Positions 49,321 to 62,300 of a stretch of 64,000 bases of DNA are shown in pieces. The DNA is taken from positions 3,285 to 67,284 of the forward strand of contig JAKSVP010000002.1 in assembly GCA_024427265.1 (NCBI GenBank). Reading direction: 5' to 3'. The stretch comes from Mycoplasmoidaceae bacterium. Its GTDB lineage: Bacteria > Bacillota_I > Bacilli_A > Mycoplasmatales > Mycoplasmoidaceae. How positions within the stretch are numbered: the stretch's first letter is position 1; each line of letters opens with the position of its first letter. Below the pieces are notes generated by a model, which saw only the letters and a program-made list of their open reading frames with translations, ran no database searches and had not been told where the DNA came from. Both the position numbers and the translations under genes were made by a program.

Positions 49321-51399
49321 ATGAAGGAAACACCAAAAACAATACTAAACAAAAGAATTAAAGAATGAAAAAATGAACAAGCGAATAAAGAAGTTATAAA
49401 ACAAATTAATCCTGACTTTGTTGACAACTATTTTAAAACATTGCTGGTTAATTACCCAAACGATTCAACATGAATTCACAACTTGCCTTTCGATAAATTT
49501 AGTGAGATTTCAACAGCTGCATGACCAATTATTAATAGTGGGAGCATGAAATACAACGAAATTATTTCTATTAATTTAATTTCAGAAGATGATGAAGATT
49601 CAAATTGAGTCGATGAGGAGACAAAAAAACAATACGACATTGCTAATATTGTAATAGATTGCTCTCATTGTGCAACTGCGGATGAATTAACTGAAATTTC
49701 TGAAAAATATTTTAGTTTAGCTGATAAATTATCAATTAAATATTTTAGAGGAATCAAAGATGATTTTGGACCAGATTTTTTGAATAATCTTTTTGTTGCT
49801 TTAAAGGATAACTTAGAAGCTGATGACAAGATTTTAAGAATAAATCTTTCTTTTATAAATATTTCTGACGAGAACATTGACTTAGATAACTACAAAAGTA
49901 TTATTGAGGCACGTGGTGGTGACCTTAGTGATAATGATATGGAACTAAGAAATAACGTGACAGCTCATTTTTACAATAATGAGACATTATTGAGTCTGTA
50001 TGATCAATGTTTAAATTGTCAATATCCATATGTTAATGCCGTAGAAACTATAAAACTGACGAGCGATGGAGTTTGCAAATATCGTGTTCCTGATGAAGAC
50101 TTGACAGGGTATCTTTGCAACATTTCAGCTAAATCTCTAGCTAAGTTATATCAAAGATATAGAAATGGTTTGTTCTCTGGAAACATTAGATTCTTTATTA
50201 AAAAAGGAAAGGGTGCCAAAAATGTAAATATTGGTATAAAAGAATCTATTAGAGACAAGAAAAAACGAGGAATGTTTTATTTCCTAAACAACGGTATTAC
50301 ATTTATTACTCCATCAGTTAAGTTTTCTAAAGGTTCGATTGAAATGGATAAGTTTTCTATTGTTAATGGTGGGCAAACAACATATTTGATAGGGACTGAA
50401 CCTTTTGATGAAGATTTTAGTATTCCTTGTAAAATCCTTGAAATTAAATGCGACGTCTCACGTAAACTTCAATTAAAAAATGAAGAAAAGTATAAAACTA
50501 ATCTTACTACTTGGTTATCTCATGCAAGAGATATTTCGTATGCATTGAATTCACAAAAACCGGTAGCTGATAAAGATTTAGTAACAAATAGAGTTTCTGT
50601 AAAGAGATTAAAAGAATACTACAACCGGGAAAGCAATGGTAATGTAATTTTCCTAACAAAAGCTGGTGAAGATTCATTCTTACCTAGTGAACAAAAATCA
50701 AAAGCTATAAAATTAGAGACATATTTAACATTGGTTTATTGCTTGTTTTTGCAATTGCCAGGTTTTGCCAAAAATCAAAAGCAAAAAATGTATGCTAAAA
50801 CTAATATCGAGAAGGTTTTAGGCCTAGATGAGGACAGAGACAGTAAGAAATTTTTGTCTCCAGCTCAATTAATACAGGCTAATCAAATGAAAAAACAAAT
50901 AGACAAAATTATTAATAAAATTGGTCGTGATTTAAAAAAGAATCCCGATCAATTCAAGCTAGACGACACTATTAAAATTGGTGTTTTGAAATATTCAAAG
51001 AATATCGTTCTTTCCTTGTGCGGGTTAGCCCACATGTGGTCTCTTAATAATGATTTGTTTAATTCTTATAGTCATCATCAATACTTCCAAGATGAGTTTA
51101 GAAAGAAACATTCTGATTACATTGATCTAACTAAACCAATCTTTAAGAAAGAATCTATTAGTAGTTCTCAAGCAGTCGAAGAAGCCATATGAGATGTACT
51201 TGATTATGTCATCTATCCAGCATATAAAAAATGAAAATCATATGAAGAAAGACAAGGGCGAACAGAAACGTCATATAGAATGTTTTCTATGAAGGATGAA
51301 ACATATTTCAACTATGTTGTTGGAGAATTTTCAAATTTACATCAAAAATCTCTTAAAGATTGAATGAAAATTTTCATTGATTTAGTTGAATTGAATTAA
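49321..51399 (+). CDS. AIPR-family (abortive infection, phage resistance) protein
   Basis: 692 residues. MFYFLNNGITFITPSVKF...FSIVNGGQTTYLIG (about 318-360) is the signature of AIPR proteins (NN-G-I-T and I-V-N-G-x-Q-T). The N-terminal part has IVIDCSHCATADELTEISEKYF, and the C-terminal part is helical. AIPR proteins are linked to phage defence and often sit next to Z1-domain ATPases, as here, where the next gene starts 2 bases after its stop. Mechanism unknown. Confidence 0.85.
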
Positions 51400-51401
51400 T
51401 T

Positions 51402-53609
51402 ATGATTTACGAAAATTGAAAAAAAGATTGTTTAAAAAAACACATTAGTGAGGACAATATTCGACAAAAGGATTTATTATTTGATCAAATGATGAGTGAC
51501 ATAGATCAAACAAATAATAAACTTTTGCTTGTGGGTTCTATTCAATCCGGTAAAACGGCAACATATATGGGGCTAATAGCCAAGTTATTTGAAACAAATA
51601 AATCTAATCTTTGCATTTTGTTTTGCGGAGTAACTAATAAATTGAAAGAGCAAACCTTTAATAGATTTTTTGATGCTTTTCATGTTGATGAGGAAATAAA
51701 AATACATAAATCCGTTTCTGGAGTTGACAATTTTGATGAGATTTATAATGATTTGCAATCTGGTAAGAAGGTTCTTATCATATCAATAAAACATTATCAA
51801 CATATAAAAAGAATAGCAACTTGATTTAATAAAACACAACCATTTATTAAAAATGCGTTAGTAATAGATGACGAAGGAGATCAAGCGTCATTCTATAATT
51901 TATTGCAATACTCTCGAGTTGGGGAACATTCTGCAACATATAAAGCTTTTTTAAATTTTTTTGAGCTAAAAAATTGCTGCACATTCTTGTCTGTAACGGC
52001 CACGCCATATGCACACATATTAGTTCATAAGGATTTGTTTCAATTAGATCCTAAATATGTTTATTTAATACCTGAAGGTGAAAGCTATCAATCTTATGCA
52101 AAACTAAGACAACACCCAGAGATATTTTATTTTTTGAACGAGGAAGATATCGCAGAATTAGAAATTGCAAAGGACGAAACGGGTTACTCTCAACTAATAT
52201 CTCTACCAACATCGTTAAAAGATGCCTTAATAAAGTACTTTATTAATCACAAAAGATATTATTATGATGTGAAAAAGAAACCATTTCAATCGCAAATGAT
52301 TATTAACATAGATCGTAAAATAGCTGTTCATTTTGCAACAAAAAGAATGTTAAGTGAATTCTTGCATCAGTTTGAGATGTCTTATGACCTGAGAAGAGCG
52401 ACAATAGATCGTTTATACCCAGACGCGTCAGACGAAGTGAAAAAACAATATATTTCATATGCTATGGATGTCATCAATTCTGATGATTATGAGTTAAGAC
52501 CAGTCAATTGCGCAAATAGTGAAGAAAAAAATAGAGAAATTGAAGAATTAGTTTTTTCTAAACAATGTAACGTTATTATAGGATCATTAACATTAGCAAG
52601 AGGTATTTCCTTCCCGACTTTGTTATCCTTTTACTATATTAATGAAAAACCAAAAAAATACACAATGGATAATATTATTCAGGTTTGTAGATTTCTTGGA
52701 TATAGAGAGAAAGAAATTCCTTTCTTCTCATTGTGATTTAGCGATAAAATCAATGATGTATTGATCGCTATGTTCGATGCGGACGATGCGGTTAGAGAAA
52801 GAATAGAGTATTATCAAAGGACACACACCGACTTTAGAGAATTTGCGCGAGCATTAAGAATCCAGATTAAATCTAATGCGCAATATTCCATTATTGGAAC
52901 ACGAGAAACTGTCTCAAAACAGAAAACAACAAAAGGAGTTAATAGTCTTTTGTCCGATGCGAGTTTTGACTTTAAATTACAAGAGCATATTGATTTAAAC
53001 GATAACATAGTTCGCGTGTTTAAACTATTAATTAAACAATATATTCAGGGTGATAAACATCCTAGATCTTTAGATTTCGGGCCTCACTTTAATGATTACC
53101 CATATTTAGAATTTAAGAATTACAATGATTTGTTGTCAAACCTAAAATCTAATGGAATATACAATCCAGGCAATATATTTAAATCATATTTTAAAACAGC
53201 ATGTTTTAATGAGGAAATTTTGGATGAATTAAGTAATACAAACTATAAGGTTGTCGTAGCACTACTTTTATATGATTTTGATGATAAAACCGGAGCGTAC
53301 ACAGCTAGAAATATTCATTATTACAAAGAGAGAAAAGAATATTCATATTACAAACAAGGATATCGTGTTGAGTATATAGGTGATAATAATTGATCGTATG
53401 AATTTAAGAAGAACTTTAATCAAGATGTTATATTTATTCAATTCTATGCGATTAATCCGCCAGCTGATTATGTGAGAATATTTGATGGTGAAGTAATAAA
53501 ATTGCAGTTTGTGTTACCAGTCGATGAAAATGGCAAAAAACGCGATTCATTGATTATTGCAAAAGATGAAGAAATTGGCAAATTGGAAAACGATAAAAGC
53601 TTAGTTTAA
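51402..53609 (+). CDS. Z1-domain ATPase
   Basis: 735 residues. Walker A as LLLVGSIQSGKTATYMGLI (about 38-52), Walker B-like ALVIDDEGDQAS (about 150) and SVTATPYA (about 200), then SLTLARGISFPTLLSF and IIQVCRFLGYR, resembling motifs V and VI of superfamily 2 helicases; this is the Z1 domain layout. Known operons pair Z1 with AIPR, MutL-like ATPases, methylases and PD-(D/E)XK nucleases. Here no cytosine methylase is present nearby. Translationally close to the AIPR gene. Confidence 0.85.
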
Positions 53610-53624
53610 ATAGTGAGAAGAAAT

Positions 53625-53981
53625 ATGAACAATAAATTTGACTTTGACATTTATACTGACTCAATAAAAGTTATTCAAAATGAAATCAACACAGTATCTG
53701 ATGTTAATAAATTAAAAGAAATGTTAGTTTTTGTTGTCGAACAATTAGAAAATGATGAGCACAAGTTAAAAGAACTTGGTCACAGAATAGACAGATCGTC
53801 TACATTAAACGGTTGAGAAGAGACTGACGAAAAGGGAAGATTACACCATCGTTACGATTGCTCATTGGATGATGACTGCAAAGAATCGTGGGAACTAGAT
53901 GAGATTTGTGAAAAATTAAGGGCTGTAAAGGACATGATTGAATATAGAATCTACGAATTAAATTATGGATCTAAAGATTAA
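53625..53981 (+). CDS. Small acidic coiled-coil protein in the AIPR-Z1 operon
   Basis: 118 residues, 15 bases after the Z1 stop. Helical with heptads (VNKLKEMLVFVVEQLENDEHKLKELGHRI) and an acidic end. The CS-D-D-D-C-K-E-S-W segment and an H-H-R-Y turn are odd. Probably a subunit of the AIPR-Z1 system; no family recognised. Confidence 0.65.
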
Positions 53982-54010
53982 TATTTATTTATAAATCATT
54001 TTTTTAATTT

Positions 54011-54027
54011 GCTATAATTTTGATATA
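54011..54027 (+). promoter_or_regulatory. Promoter motif shared by two HTH modules (copy 1)
   Basis: GCTATAATTTTGATATA directly upstream of the first HTH gene; identical bases occur at 55885-55901. It contains TATAAT. Confidence 0.65.
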
Positions 54028-54030
54028 GAT

Positions 54031-54243
54031 ATGAAATGAGAAGAATTAGTTAAAGATCTAAGAGATAAGTTATTATTATCTCAAGAAGAAATGGCTGATA
54101 AACTGGGTGTAGCATTTTCTACTGTTAACAGGTATGAAAATGGACACTTTGAACCAACCATTAAAATAAAAAGAAAAATCAAATCATTAGCTATAGCTAA
54201 TGGTATTGATTGAGATAAATATGTGAAAGGGGCAAGACATTAG
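54031..54243 (+). CDS. Small XRE-family HTH regulator 1
   Basis: 70 residues: LLLSQEEMADKLGVAFSTVNRYENGHFEPT is the HTH, and WDKYVKGARH the tail. Closely similar to the regulator at 56443. It is leaderless (TATAAT 13 bases before ATG). Its size and position before a nuclease-like gene fit a controller protein that delays nuclease expression, which is inference. Confidence 0.8.
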
Positions 54244-54283
54244 GCAACTAATGGCGAGTGGGAGGTTATTTGGTAATTAGACT

Positions 54284-55081
54284 ATGACTAAACGAATTGA
54301 ATTACATTGTGAAAAATGCAATCAAATCTTCGATATGAATGATTATGTTTTTACCGTGTTTAATGGTGGGGATCTTCACAATAAGCCAGTTACAATTTGC
54401 CCAAATTGTCTAATGAAATTAATTAAAAAATATACAAATTTAACATGAGACTTTAGAACTTTTTTAAAACATTATGCTAGGTCAATTAGAAGAATTAATG
54501 AAAACACTATTTTAATTGATGAATATGCCAATTCAAAATTTTATTTGTCAATAAAACAAGTAATGGAAAAAGTAGATAACACTACTTATGCTGATGATAT
54601 TCAAACCGAAGCCAAGTGAACAAAAGACTCCGAATATTATTTTCTAAATAAAACCATTGATAAGTCAAATGCATTGCCAAGAAGATGACTAGATTACGAA
54701 TGCATCGAGTGAAAGAAAAACCATGGTGGTCCAGATTTTAAATTCGTTAACAATATTAATGAAACACTAGGTTTAGAACTTATAGAGATATCACATAATT
54801 TTTGTGAGATACCAGAAAAAACATTAAACTCTGGTAATTATATAAAAGGATGATCTAAAAAAGTTCAAATTAAGGAAGGCTATTTTGAAAATTATTTATT
54901 AAGATGTATAGACATTGTTAATAACAAAATTAATAAATCTGCTAATTACGATAAAACTGATTCGTTATATCTTGGAATTATTGGAACACCATCAATGGTC
55001 ATATGACACTATTGTTTCTTAGATATCATATTAAATAATTTAAATTTTGAAACGCCGTTCAAAAAGATTTTTATATTCTAA
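54284..55081 (+). CDS. Zinc-ribbon protein with nuclease-like motif
   Basis: 265 residues. A zinc ribbon at the N-terminus (HCEKCNQIF at 8 and ICPNCLMKL near 41). Further on, CIEWKKNHGGPDFKFVNNINETLGLELIEIS (about 145-175) has the order D...E-x-x-E expected of a PD-(D/E)XK site, and the GPDF motif recurs in the gene at 62960. A helical middle and a Trp-rich segment are encoded with TGA. Function as a restriction-type nuclease is inference. Confidence 0.6.
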
Positions 55082-55099
55082 ATTTATATATAAATTTTT
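55081..55099. terminator. Palindrome between convergent genes
   Basis: AAATTTATATATAAATTT then T run, ending both the zinc-ribbon gene and the minus-strand gene. Confidence 0.55.
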
Positions 55100-55854
55100 T
55101 AATGCTTTCTTTGTTGAGTTCGGCCTTTTTTGCTTCTAAAACTCTCAATATGTTTAAATATATAAATGATTCCTTTATTAGCCTCATCAGCAATTAGCTC
55201 TCTATCATTTGAATGATAATGTATTACATCTCCAGCTTTTCTATTTAGATTGATCCAAAATATTTTTTCTTCCTTCTCTATATAACCAGCTCTACAAATA
55301 TTTTTAATGTTTTCTTCAAATAGGATTTCACCAGATTTATCTTTTAGTTTGAGTTCATAAAATTGAGCTATTTCTAAGATCATTTCTCTAGTTAAACAAC
55401 AACATGCTAAATAATATTCTCTATCATAACACGACATAAATTCATTTATAAGTTCACATAATGAAAAAGGAATCAGACTCTTAAAGATTGTTATTGAGCT
55501 ATCATAATGAGATTGGTAGTCGCAATCATCTTGATTGTTATGCTTTCCGTAGTAAAATGATGTGTATTTGTTTCGAAAATAAGGTGGATTTAAAGTCGAT
55601 ATTCTATTTGTGTACATTGTGTCTGTTGAATAAAAAATATCAGAGTTATTTTTACAATAATTGATTGTTATAGTGCCTAGTCCAAATTCATCAAAACAGA
55701 ATTCTATTTTTCTAGTTTGGTATTTTGGTGTATAAAGAAATGAATCATAATTATCTACCCCTAAAATACCATTTAAATTCGAGAGTGATGCTGCCTCAAA
55801 TGACCTGGAGTAGAAATAACCTTGCATAAAATCTTTAATTTTTTTAGCACTCAT
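55099..55854 (-). CDS. DUF4145-like protein
   Basis: 251 residues. The C-terminal half, CLTREMILEIAQFYEL...LFEENIKNICRAGYIEKEEKIFWINLNRKAGDVIHYH...ADEANKGIIYIFKHIESF, matches the DUF4145 layout often fused to or beside restriction enzymes. The N-terminal half is beta-rich and unrecognised. Single minus-strand gene within a plus-strand island. Confidence 0.65.
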   Translation of the reverse strand: MSAKKIKDFMQGYFYSRSFEAASLSNLNGILGVDNYDSFLYTPKYQTRKIEFCFDEFGLGTITINYCKNNSDIFYSTDTMYTNRISTLNPPYFRNKYTSFYYGKHNNQDDCDYQSHYDSSITIFKSLIPFSLCELINEFMSCYDREYYLACCCLTREMILEIAQFYELKLKDKSGEILFEENIKNICRAGYIEKEEKIFWINLNRKAGDVIHYHSNDRELIADEANKGIIYIFKHIESFRSKKGRTQQRKH

Positions 55855-55884
55855 ATAAATATTATATATTTAATTACTTTATAT

Positions 55885-55901
55885 GCTATAATTTTGATAT
55901 A
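55885..55901 (+). promoter_or_regulatory. Promoter motif shared by two HTH modules (copy 2)
   Basis: Identical 17 bases to 54011-54027; drives the operon that contains the second HTH gene and the type I system. Confidence 0.65.
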
Positions 55902-55925
55902 AGCATAAGGAATATATAAACAATT

Positions 55926-56441
55926 ATGAAGTTCGAACTAGAAGGAAAGATTTATACTTCGACAAAGATTAATAATTATGGTGGAATTGTAAGTAAGAAA
56001 ACTTTAGCCAAACGAAATAGTCAAGTTTATCAAATTGTTAACAATTCAACACATAATAAAAGCATTTTGAATCCCGAACTTGAAGAAAAGTTTGCATGGA
56101 TTTGAAAGCAATATAAACTTAAAAATTTTGTTACATATTGAAGAAAAGGGGATGTTTTTCACACTATACCTCCACTTCCATGGATTCAAAAATATGATCC
56201 AAAAGATTTTGATGATGCTAAATATATTTATTTGGACGATGAACACGGAATTGATGGCAGACCAGATTTTACAACAAATGACATTGACATGTTAATTGAA
56301 GCAAAACTAATTAAGTCATTAAAAGATTGTGGCGCTGTTAATTATTCATTTTGTATTCAATGCAGAGGTATATACTTCTATTATTTGATTTTGACAAATG
56401 AAGGTCTTTTATATTTTCAAGAGGAAGAAAAAGAAAAATAA
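55926..56441 (+). CDS. Hypothetical protein at the head of the type I operon
   Basis: 171 residues, MKFELEGKIYTSTKINNYGGIVSKKTLAKRNSQVYQI..., with WIWKQYKLKNFVTYWRKGDVFHTIPPLPWIQKY in the middle and DDEHGIDGRPDFTTNDIDMLIEAKL near 110-135. The RPDF...IEAKL stretch could be another PD-(D/E)XK-like site (D...E-x-K). The HTH gene starts one base after its stop. Confidence 0.6.
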
Positions 56442-56442
56442 T

Positions 56443-56652
56443 ATGAAGTGAGAACAATTAGTAAAAGATTTAAGATCTAAGCTTTTACTATCTCAAGAAG
56501 AGATGGCAAAAGAATTAGGTGTAGCTTTCTGCACACTTAATAGATATGAAAATGGACACTTTGAGCCAACATTCAAAATTCAAAGAAAATTAAAACAATT
56601 AGCTGTGGCTAATGGTATTAATTGAGATAAATATGTGAAAGGAGCTAGATAG
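56443..56652 (+). CDS. Small XRE-family HTH regulator 2
   Basis: 69 residues: LLLSQEEMAKELGVAFCTLNRYENGHFEPT, nearly the same as regulator 1. hsdM starts 2 bases after its stop, so it is co-translated with the restriction operon. Probably an autoregulating controller. Confidence 0.8.
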
Positions 56653-56654
56653 AT

Positions 56655-58286
56655 ATGGCAAAGAAACAAAAAGAATTATCTTTAGAAACTATTTTATACA
56701 ACTGTCGTGATTGTCTTAGAAATGTTGGTAGTTTTGAAAAGAAAAGAGACGCATTGATCGGTTTAGCATTTTTAAAGTTTGCAAGCGATAAATTTGAACG
56801 AAGATGTAGTGAAATAGTCGCCGAATATGGTAATAACCCATTATTTTTAAATAAAATTGCATTTTATAATTCTAAAAATGTTTATTATCTTGAACCACAT
56901 TGTAGATGAAATTATATTGTTAAAAATTCATCATCTGATGATATAGCAGTCAAATTAGATAAAGCATTTAAAGATATTGAGTCCAAAAATATATCTTTGA
57001 AAGGAACATTGCCACAAAATTTATTTTCTTCACTGGGCGCTGATGCCGCTACCCTAAAATCTGTTGTAGATGAAATTAATAAAATTAGTGAAGAGCGTTT
57101 TCATGAAGAAGATTTAATTGGTAGAGTATATGAATACTTCCTTCAAATTTTTGCCATTGGTGCTTCTAAGGAAGATGGAGAATTTTATACTCCAGCTTGT
57201 GTTGTTAAATTAATTTCTGAGTTAATTGAACCATATGATGGTGTTGTTTATGACCCGTGTTGTGGATCTGGTGGTATGTTTGTGCAATCAATGAAATTTA
57301 TTGAAAAACATCAAGGAAACAGAAAAAAAATTACAATTGTAGGTCAGGAAAAGCAGCCCGAAACATGAAGGCTAGCTAAAATGAACCTTGCTATTCGTGG
57401 AATTTCATGTAATTTGGGTGAAAAAAGTATTTCAACATTTACAAATGATCAACATGAAAACGTGATAGCTAACTATATTATGGCTAATCCACCATTTAAT
57501 TTAAAATATTGACGTGGTTCTAAAGATTATTCGAAGGATCCGCGTTTCAAATCATTCCTGCCTGCGCTTCCACCCGATTCAAATGCAAACTATGCATGAA
57601 TAATACATATGTTATCAAAACTTGATGTTGATAACGGTATTGCTGGTTTTCTACTTGCAAATGGTGCATTAAAAGCTGGAATGGGTTCTGAAGATGATGA
57701 AGATGTGGGCCAAGACCAATATTTAATTAGAAAAAAAATTATTGAGGATGATAAGGTAGAAGCAATTATTGTATTGCCAAGAAATATGTTTTATACCACT
57801 GATATATCAGTAACACTATGAATATTAAATAATAACAAAAAAGCTAAAACGTTAGGAAAGAGAAAATTACGTGATCGTACAAACGAAGTTTTATTTGTGG
57901 ATATAAGAACTTGAAATCAAAATGTTGTTGAATATAAAATTGATAAAAAATTAAAAAAGAAAAAAGTGGTTTTATCGGACGAACAAATCGAAAAAGTAAA
58001 ACAAATTTATAATAATTGACAATCAGTTAATTGTAAGAATTCTAAAAAGTACTCAAAACCAGAGCTATATAGATCTGTTAATCTATCTGAAATTAAGAGT
58101 AAAAACTTTACTTTAGCGCCGAACAAATATATTCATTTTATCGATCACGATATGAATATCGATTTTAATAAAGAAATAAATTCAATCAAAAATAAAATGA
58201 AAATATTAATTGAAGAAGAAAGCGAATCACAAAAAATGTTGATTGATGCCTTCAAAGGGATAGGATATGACATTAAGAAAAATTAA
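56655..58286 (+). CDS. hsdM: Type I restriction-modification methyltransferase (HsdM)
   Basis: 543 residues. GEFYTPACVVKLI (about 180), motif I DPCCGSGGMF (about 202-211) and motif IV NPPFN (about 282) are complete, so N6-adenine methylation by the modification subunit is expected. N-terminal bundle (ETILYNCRDCLRNVGSFEKKRDALIGLAFLKF) and C-terminal helical region are as in the family. It overlaps hsdS by 20 bases. Confidence 0.92.
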
Positions 58287-59355
58287 ACTTTGTGATTATA
58301 TCAAACAAAGAAGAGAGAAATTTGATGGTGCTGAACAACTTCCAATTCGTGGTGTTTCAAGAATGGGTTTTATTTCTCCAAAACAAAAAAATGCTGACAC
58401 TTCCATCTACAATGTCTTTTATAAAAATGATTTTGTTTTTAATCCCGCACGAATGGAACTGAATTCCATTTATTTGAATACAAAATATGACAAAGCTATA
58501 TGCTCATCACTTTATGAAGTTTTTTATGTAACAAAACCAGATGAACTTCTTCCTGAATATTTGAATTTGTTCATCAAAAGGGATGAATTCGCCCGACAAT
58601 GTTGATTTAATGCCATTGGTTCTGCAAGAAATTATTTTAGAGTATCATCATTAGGTGAATTTGAAATAGAGATCCCAAGTATAGATATTCAAAGAAAATT
58701 TGTAAATATTTATAATGCTTTGATAAAAAATCAAGAAATTTATGAATCGAGATTAGATGATTTAAAAAAGACTTCAGAATTACTTGTTGAGCAATTGAAA
58801 AAGAACGAAAAGTTAGTCCCTATTGGTAAATATATTACTGAGAAAAAAATAATTAATAGAGATTTTAAAATTAAAAAATTATTTGGGTTAAATAATCAAA
58901 ACGGGTTTCAAAAGCCTAGTTCTATGTCAAAAGGTTCTGATATTAGAAGGTATAAGTGCGTTTCATACAATGACATTGTTTATCCACCACCACATTTTGG
59001 GGAAATAGGCACTATAGGAATTTTTAAAAATGATGCAGGTGTTGTGTCACCAATGTATACCGTTTTCGCAGTTAATCAAAACGAACTATATCCTGATTAC
59101 TTAATGATATGATTGAAGAGAAGGCAATTTATGCGTTTTGCTTTCTTTAGTTCTTGTGATAGCATTAGAGACACTTTTGATTTAGAAAAATTGTCAGAAT
59201 ATAAAATACCAATTCCTTCTATTGAAAAGCAAAAAGCGATTGCCGATATTTATAAATGCTATTGCAACAGAAACAAAATTAATGAGGCTCTAAAACAGCA
59301 AATCAAAAATATATGTTCTGTTTTGATATCAGGTTCTATGCAGTATAGGGGTTAA
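58267..59355 (+). CDS. hsdS: Type I specificity subunit (HsdS)
   Basis: 362 residues. The first target-recognition domain covers about 1-150 and ends with the helix LDDLKKTSELLVEQLKKN; the second covers about 175-330 and ends with EALKQQIKNICSVLISG. Each has the usual EIEIPSIDIQRKFV / YKIPIPSIEKQKAIADIY end. It reads the DNA site for both modification and restriction. A bit short for the family. No second hsdS or recombinase is nearby, so no evident switching. Confidence 0.9.
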
Positions 59356-59356
59356 T

Positions 59357-62300
59357 ATGAATAAACAATTTAATGAGACAGAACTAGAAAATGCAATAAT
59401 TAAGCTATTTAAAAAGAATGGTTATTTATATTCTAATGGTGAAACCATTCACAGAAAATATACTGATATTCTTTTAAGAGATGATCTGCTATCTTTTATT
59501 AAAAATCGATTTAAAGATTTAAGTGATAAAGAATATGAGAAAATTATCGCTCATATTGAGAATATAACATCGTCACCATTATTTATAGGCAATAAAGAAA
59601 CTCACAAAATCATAACCGAAGGTTTTAATTTAATTCATGATAACAAAAATCAATTAACCACACACATTAACTATATAGATTTTGAACATCCCGAAAATAA
59701 CATTTTCAGAATCGTTAACCAATATACAGTTGAAGATGTAGAAATCAGGCGTCCCGACCTATTAATATTTATTAACGGCATTCCATTAATAATATTTGAA
59801 TTTAAAAGTGCAATTGCAGAAGAAGCTACAATTTTTGATGCTTGAAAACAAATCAATATTCGTTACGCCAGAGGCATACCTAACTTAATGAAATATTGTT
59901 TGATGTCATCAATAAGCGATGGTGCCAATTCTAAAATAGGAACTATCTTCTCACCATACAAATATTATTATGCTTGATCAAAAATTAAGGATACAGATAA
60001 CATATCTGTTGGAATTTCATCATTAATTACTATGATTAAAGGCGCTTTTTCAAAAGATAGACTTATATCTATTATTAGAGATTTCATTTTTTATCCTAAC
60101 AATCCAGAAAAAGAAGAAGTAATTATTTGTCGCTATCCACAGTATTTTGCAGCAAATAAAATGTTAATCAATTTGAAAAACCATATAAAACCTAAAGGTG
60201 ACGGCAAAGGAGGTATTTATTTTGGTGCGACTGGATCAGGCAAAACATACACGATGCTATATTTATCGAGATTATTAATGACTCATGAACGGGACATATT
60301 CAATAACCCAACTATTGTTATCATTACTGATAGAGATGATTTGGAAAATCAAACAACCAAAGTTTTTGCCTCAGCAAAAGAGATGCTAAAAGAAAAATCT
60401 GTTAGAAGTATTGAAACTAGAGCAGATTTGTATAAAACATTAAAAGCTCAAGAAAGCGGCGGAATTTATATCACTACTATTCAAAAATTTTGTGAAGATA
60501 CAGGATTATTATCTAATAGATCAAATATTATTTGCATATCGGATGAAGCACATAGATCGCAAACAAATATTGGTGGTAAATTAAAAACAACATCAAGTGG
60601 CGTTGTAGAAAAATTTGGTTTTGCCGAATATTTAAGACGTAGCTTCCCTAATGCAACCTATTGTGGTTTTACTGGGACTCCAACAGATGATGCAATTAAT
60701 GTATTTGGGCCAGTTGTTGATAGTTATACAATGAGAGAATCAACTGCTGATGGTATTACTGTAAGAATTTCTTATGAACCAAGAATGGCGAAAGTTATTT
60801 TGTCTGATGAAGATCTTAAGAAAATTAAAGAATATTACAATAAGTGTGAAGCACAAGGCGCAAATCCAGCTCAAATTGAAGAAAGCAAAAAAGCCATGAG
60901 CACGATGAGTGCTATCCTTGGTCATCCTGACAGAATTAAGAAAATTGCAAAAGACATAGCAGAACACTATACAAATTTATGTGCACAAAAGCCAGAAATT
61001 GTACAAAAAGCAATGATTGTTTGTAATGACAGAAAGACTGCTTTCAAACTTTATAAAGAGATTGTTTCTATTAAACCAGATTGATCAACACCTAAAAAAG
61101 CTGACAATATTGATAAGTATTCTAAGGGTGAACGTGATTTGTTGATAAAAATACCTAAAATCAATTTGGTTGCAACTAGAGATAAGAATGATCCGAAAGA
61201 ACTATATTCAATATGTGGTGATCAAGAATATAGAAAATTTCTAGACGAACAATTTAAAAATGAAAAATCTAATTTCAAAATTGCAATTGTTGTTGATATG
61301 TGAATAACTGGATTTGATGTTCCATCGCTTTCCGTGATGTACATTGATAAGCCACTTCAAAAACATACATTAATACAAACAATTTCTCGTGTTAATAGAG
61401 TATTTGATGGAAAAGAAAAAGGGTTGATTGTGGATTATATTGGTATCAAACAAGAAATGTTGGCTGCAATCAAACAATTTGGTGATAAAAAGGAAAGTCC
61501 GGTTGATGAATTGCCAGTTACAATTTCAATTTTTAGAAATCAACTTAAACTTCTTGATGATCTATTATGCAATTTTGATTCAACAAAATTCTTTAAGGGT
61601 GGTTCATTAGATAGGTTGATGTGTTTAAACAAAGCTGTTGAATTTGTACAGAGTACAAAATACTCACAAAATAAATTCATGTCAATATCAAGAACATTAA
61701 AAAATGCATATTCAATCTGCATGCCATCTGGACAATTAAAGAAAAATGAAATATCTAGAGCACAATTCTATATGGCTATTAGATCAATTATCTATAAACA
61801 AACTGTAGGACAGGCCCCTGATGCAGAAATTATGAATGAAGTTGTTGAAAAAATGGTACAACAGGCCATTATTTGCACAGGTATTGAGGATGTAATTGAT
61901 AGCAATAAAGAATTAAGATTATTTGACGAGAAGTTTAATAAGCAACTCGATAGTATAAAACTTCCTATTACAAAATTCAATGCATTGCTAAAAGCATTAA
62001 GAATAGCTATTAACAGTTATGGAAAGGTAAACAAAATTAAAGCTATTGACTTTGAACAAAAACTAAGACATGTTGTCGATATTTATAACACAAGAGATAG
62101 AATTCTAACAACAAACAAGGTCATTGCTGACTTCGTCAATGACCTATCAGATGAACTCGTTAATATAATGAAGGAGCTTGAAGAAGACAAAAAATCTTTT
62201 AAGAAACTTGGAATTACATTTGAAGAAAAAGCATTCTATGATATTTTGGCAAAAATTAGAGACGAACATAAGTTTACTTATCCTCAAGAAAAGTGTTTAA

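Noticed and set aside
58267..59355. Considered a phase-variable hsdS system
   Set aside because: Only one hsdS, no inverted partial copy and no site-specific recombinase in the window.
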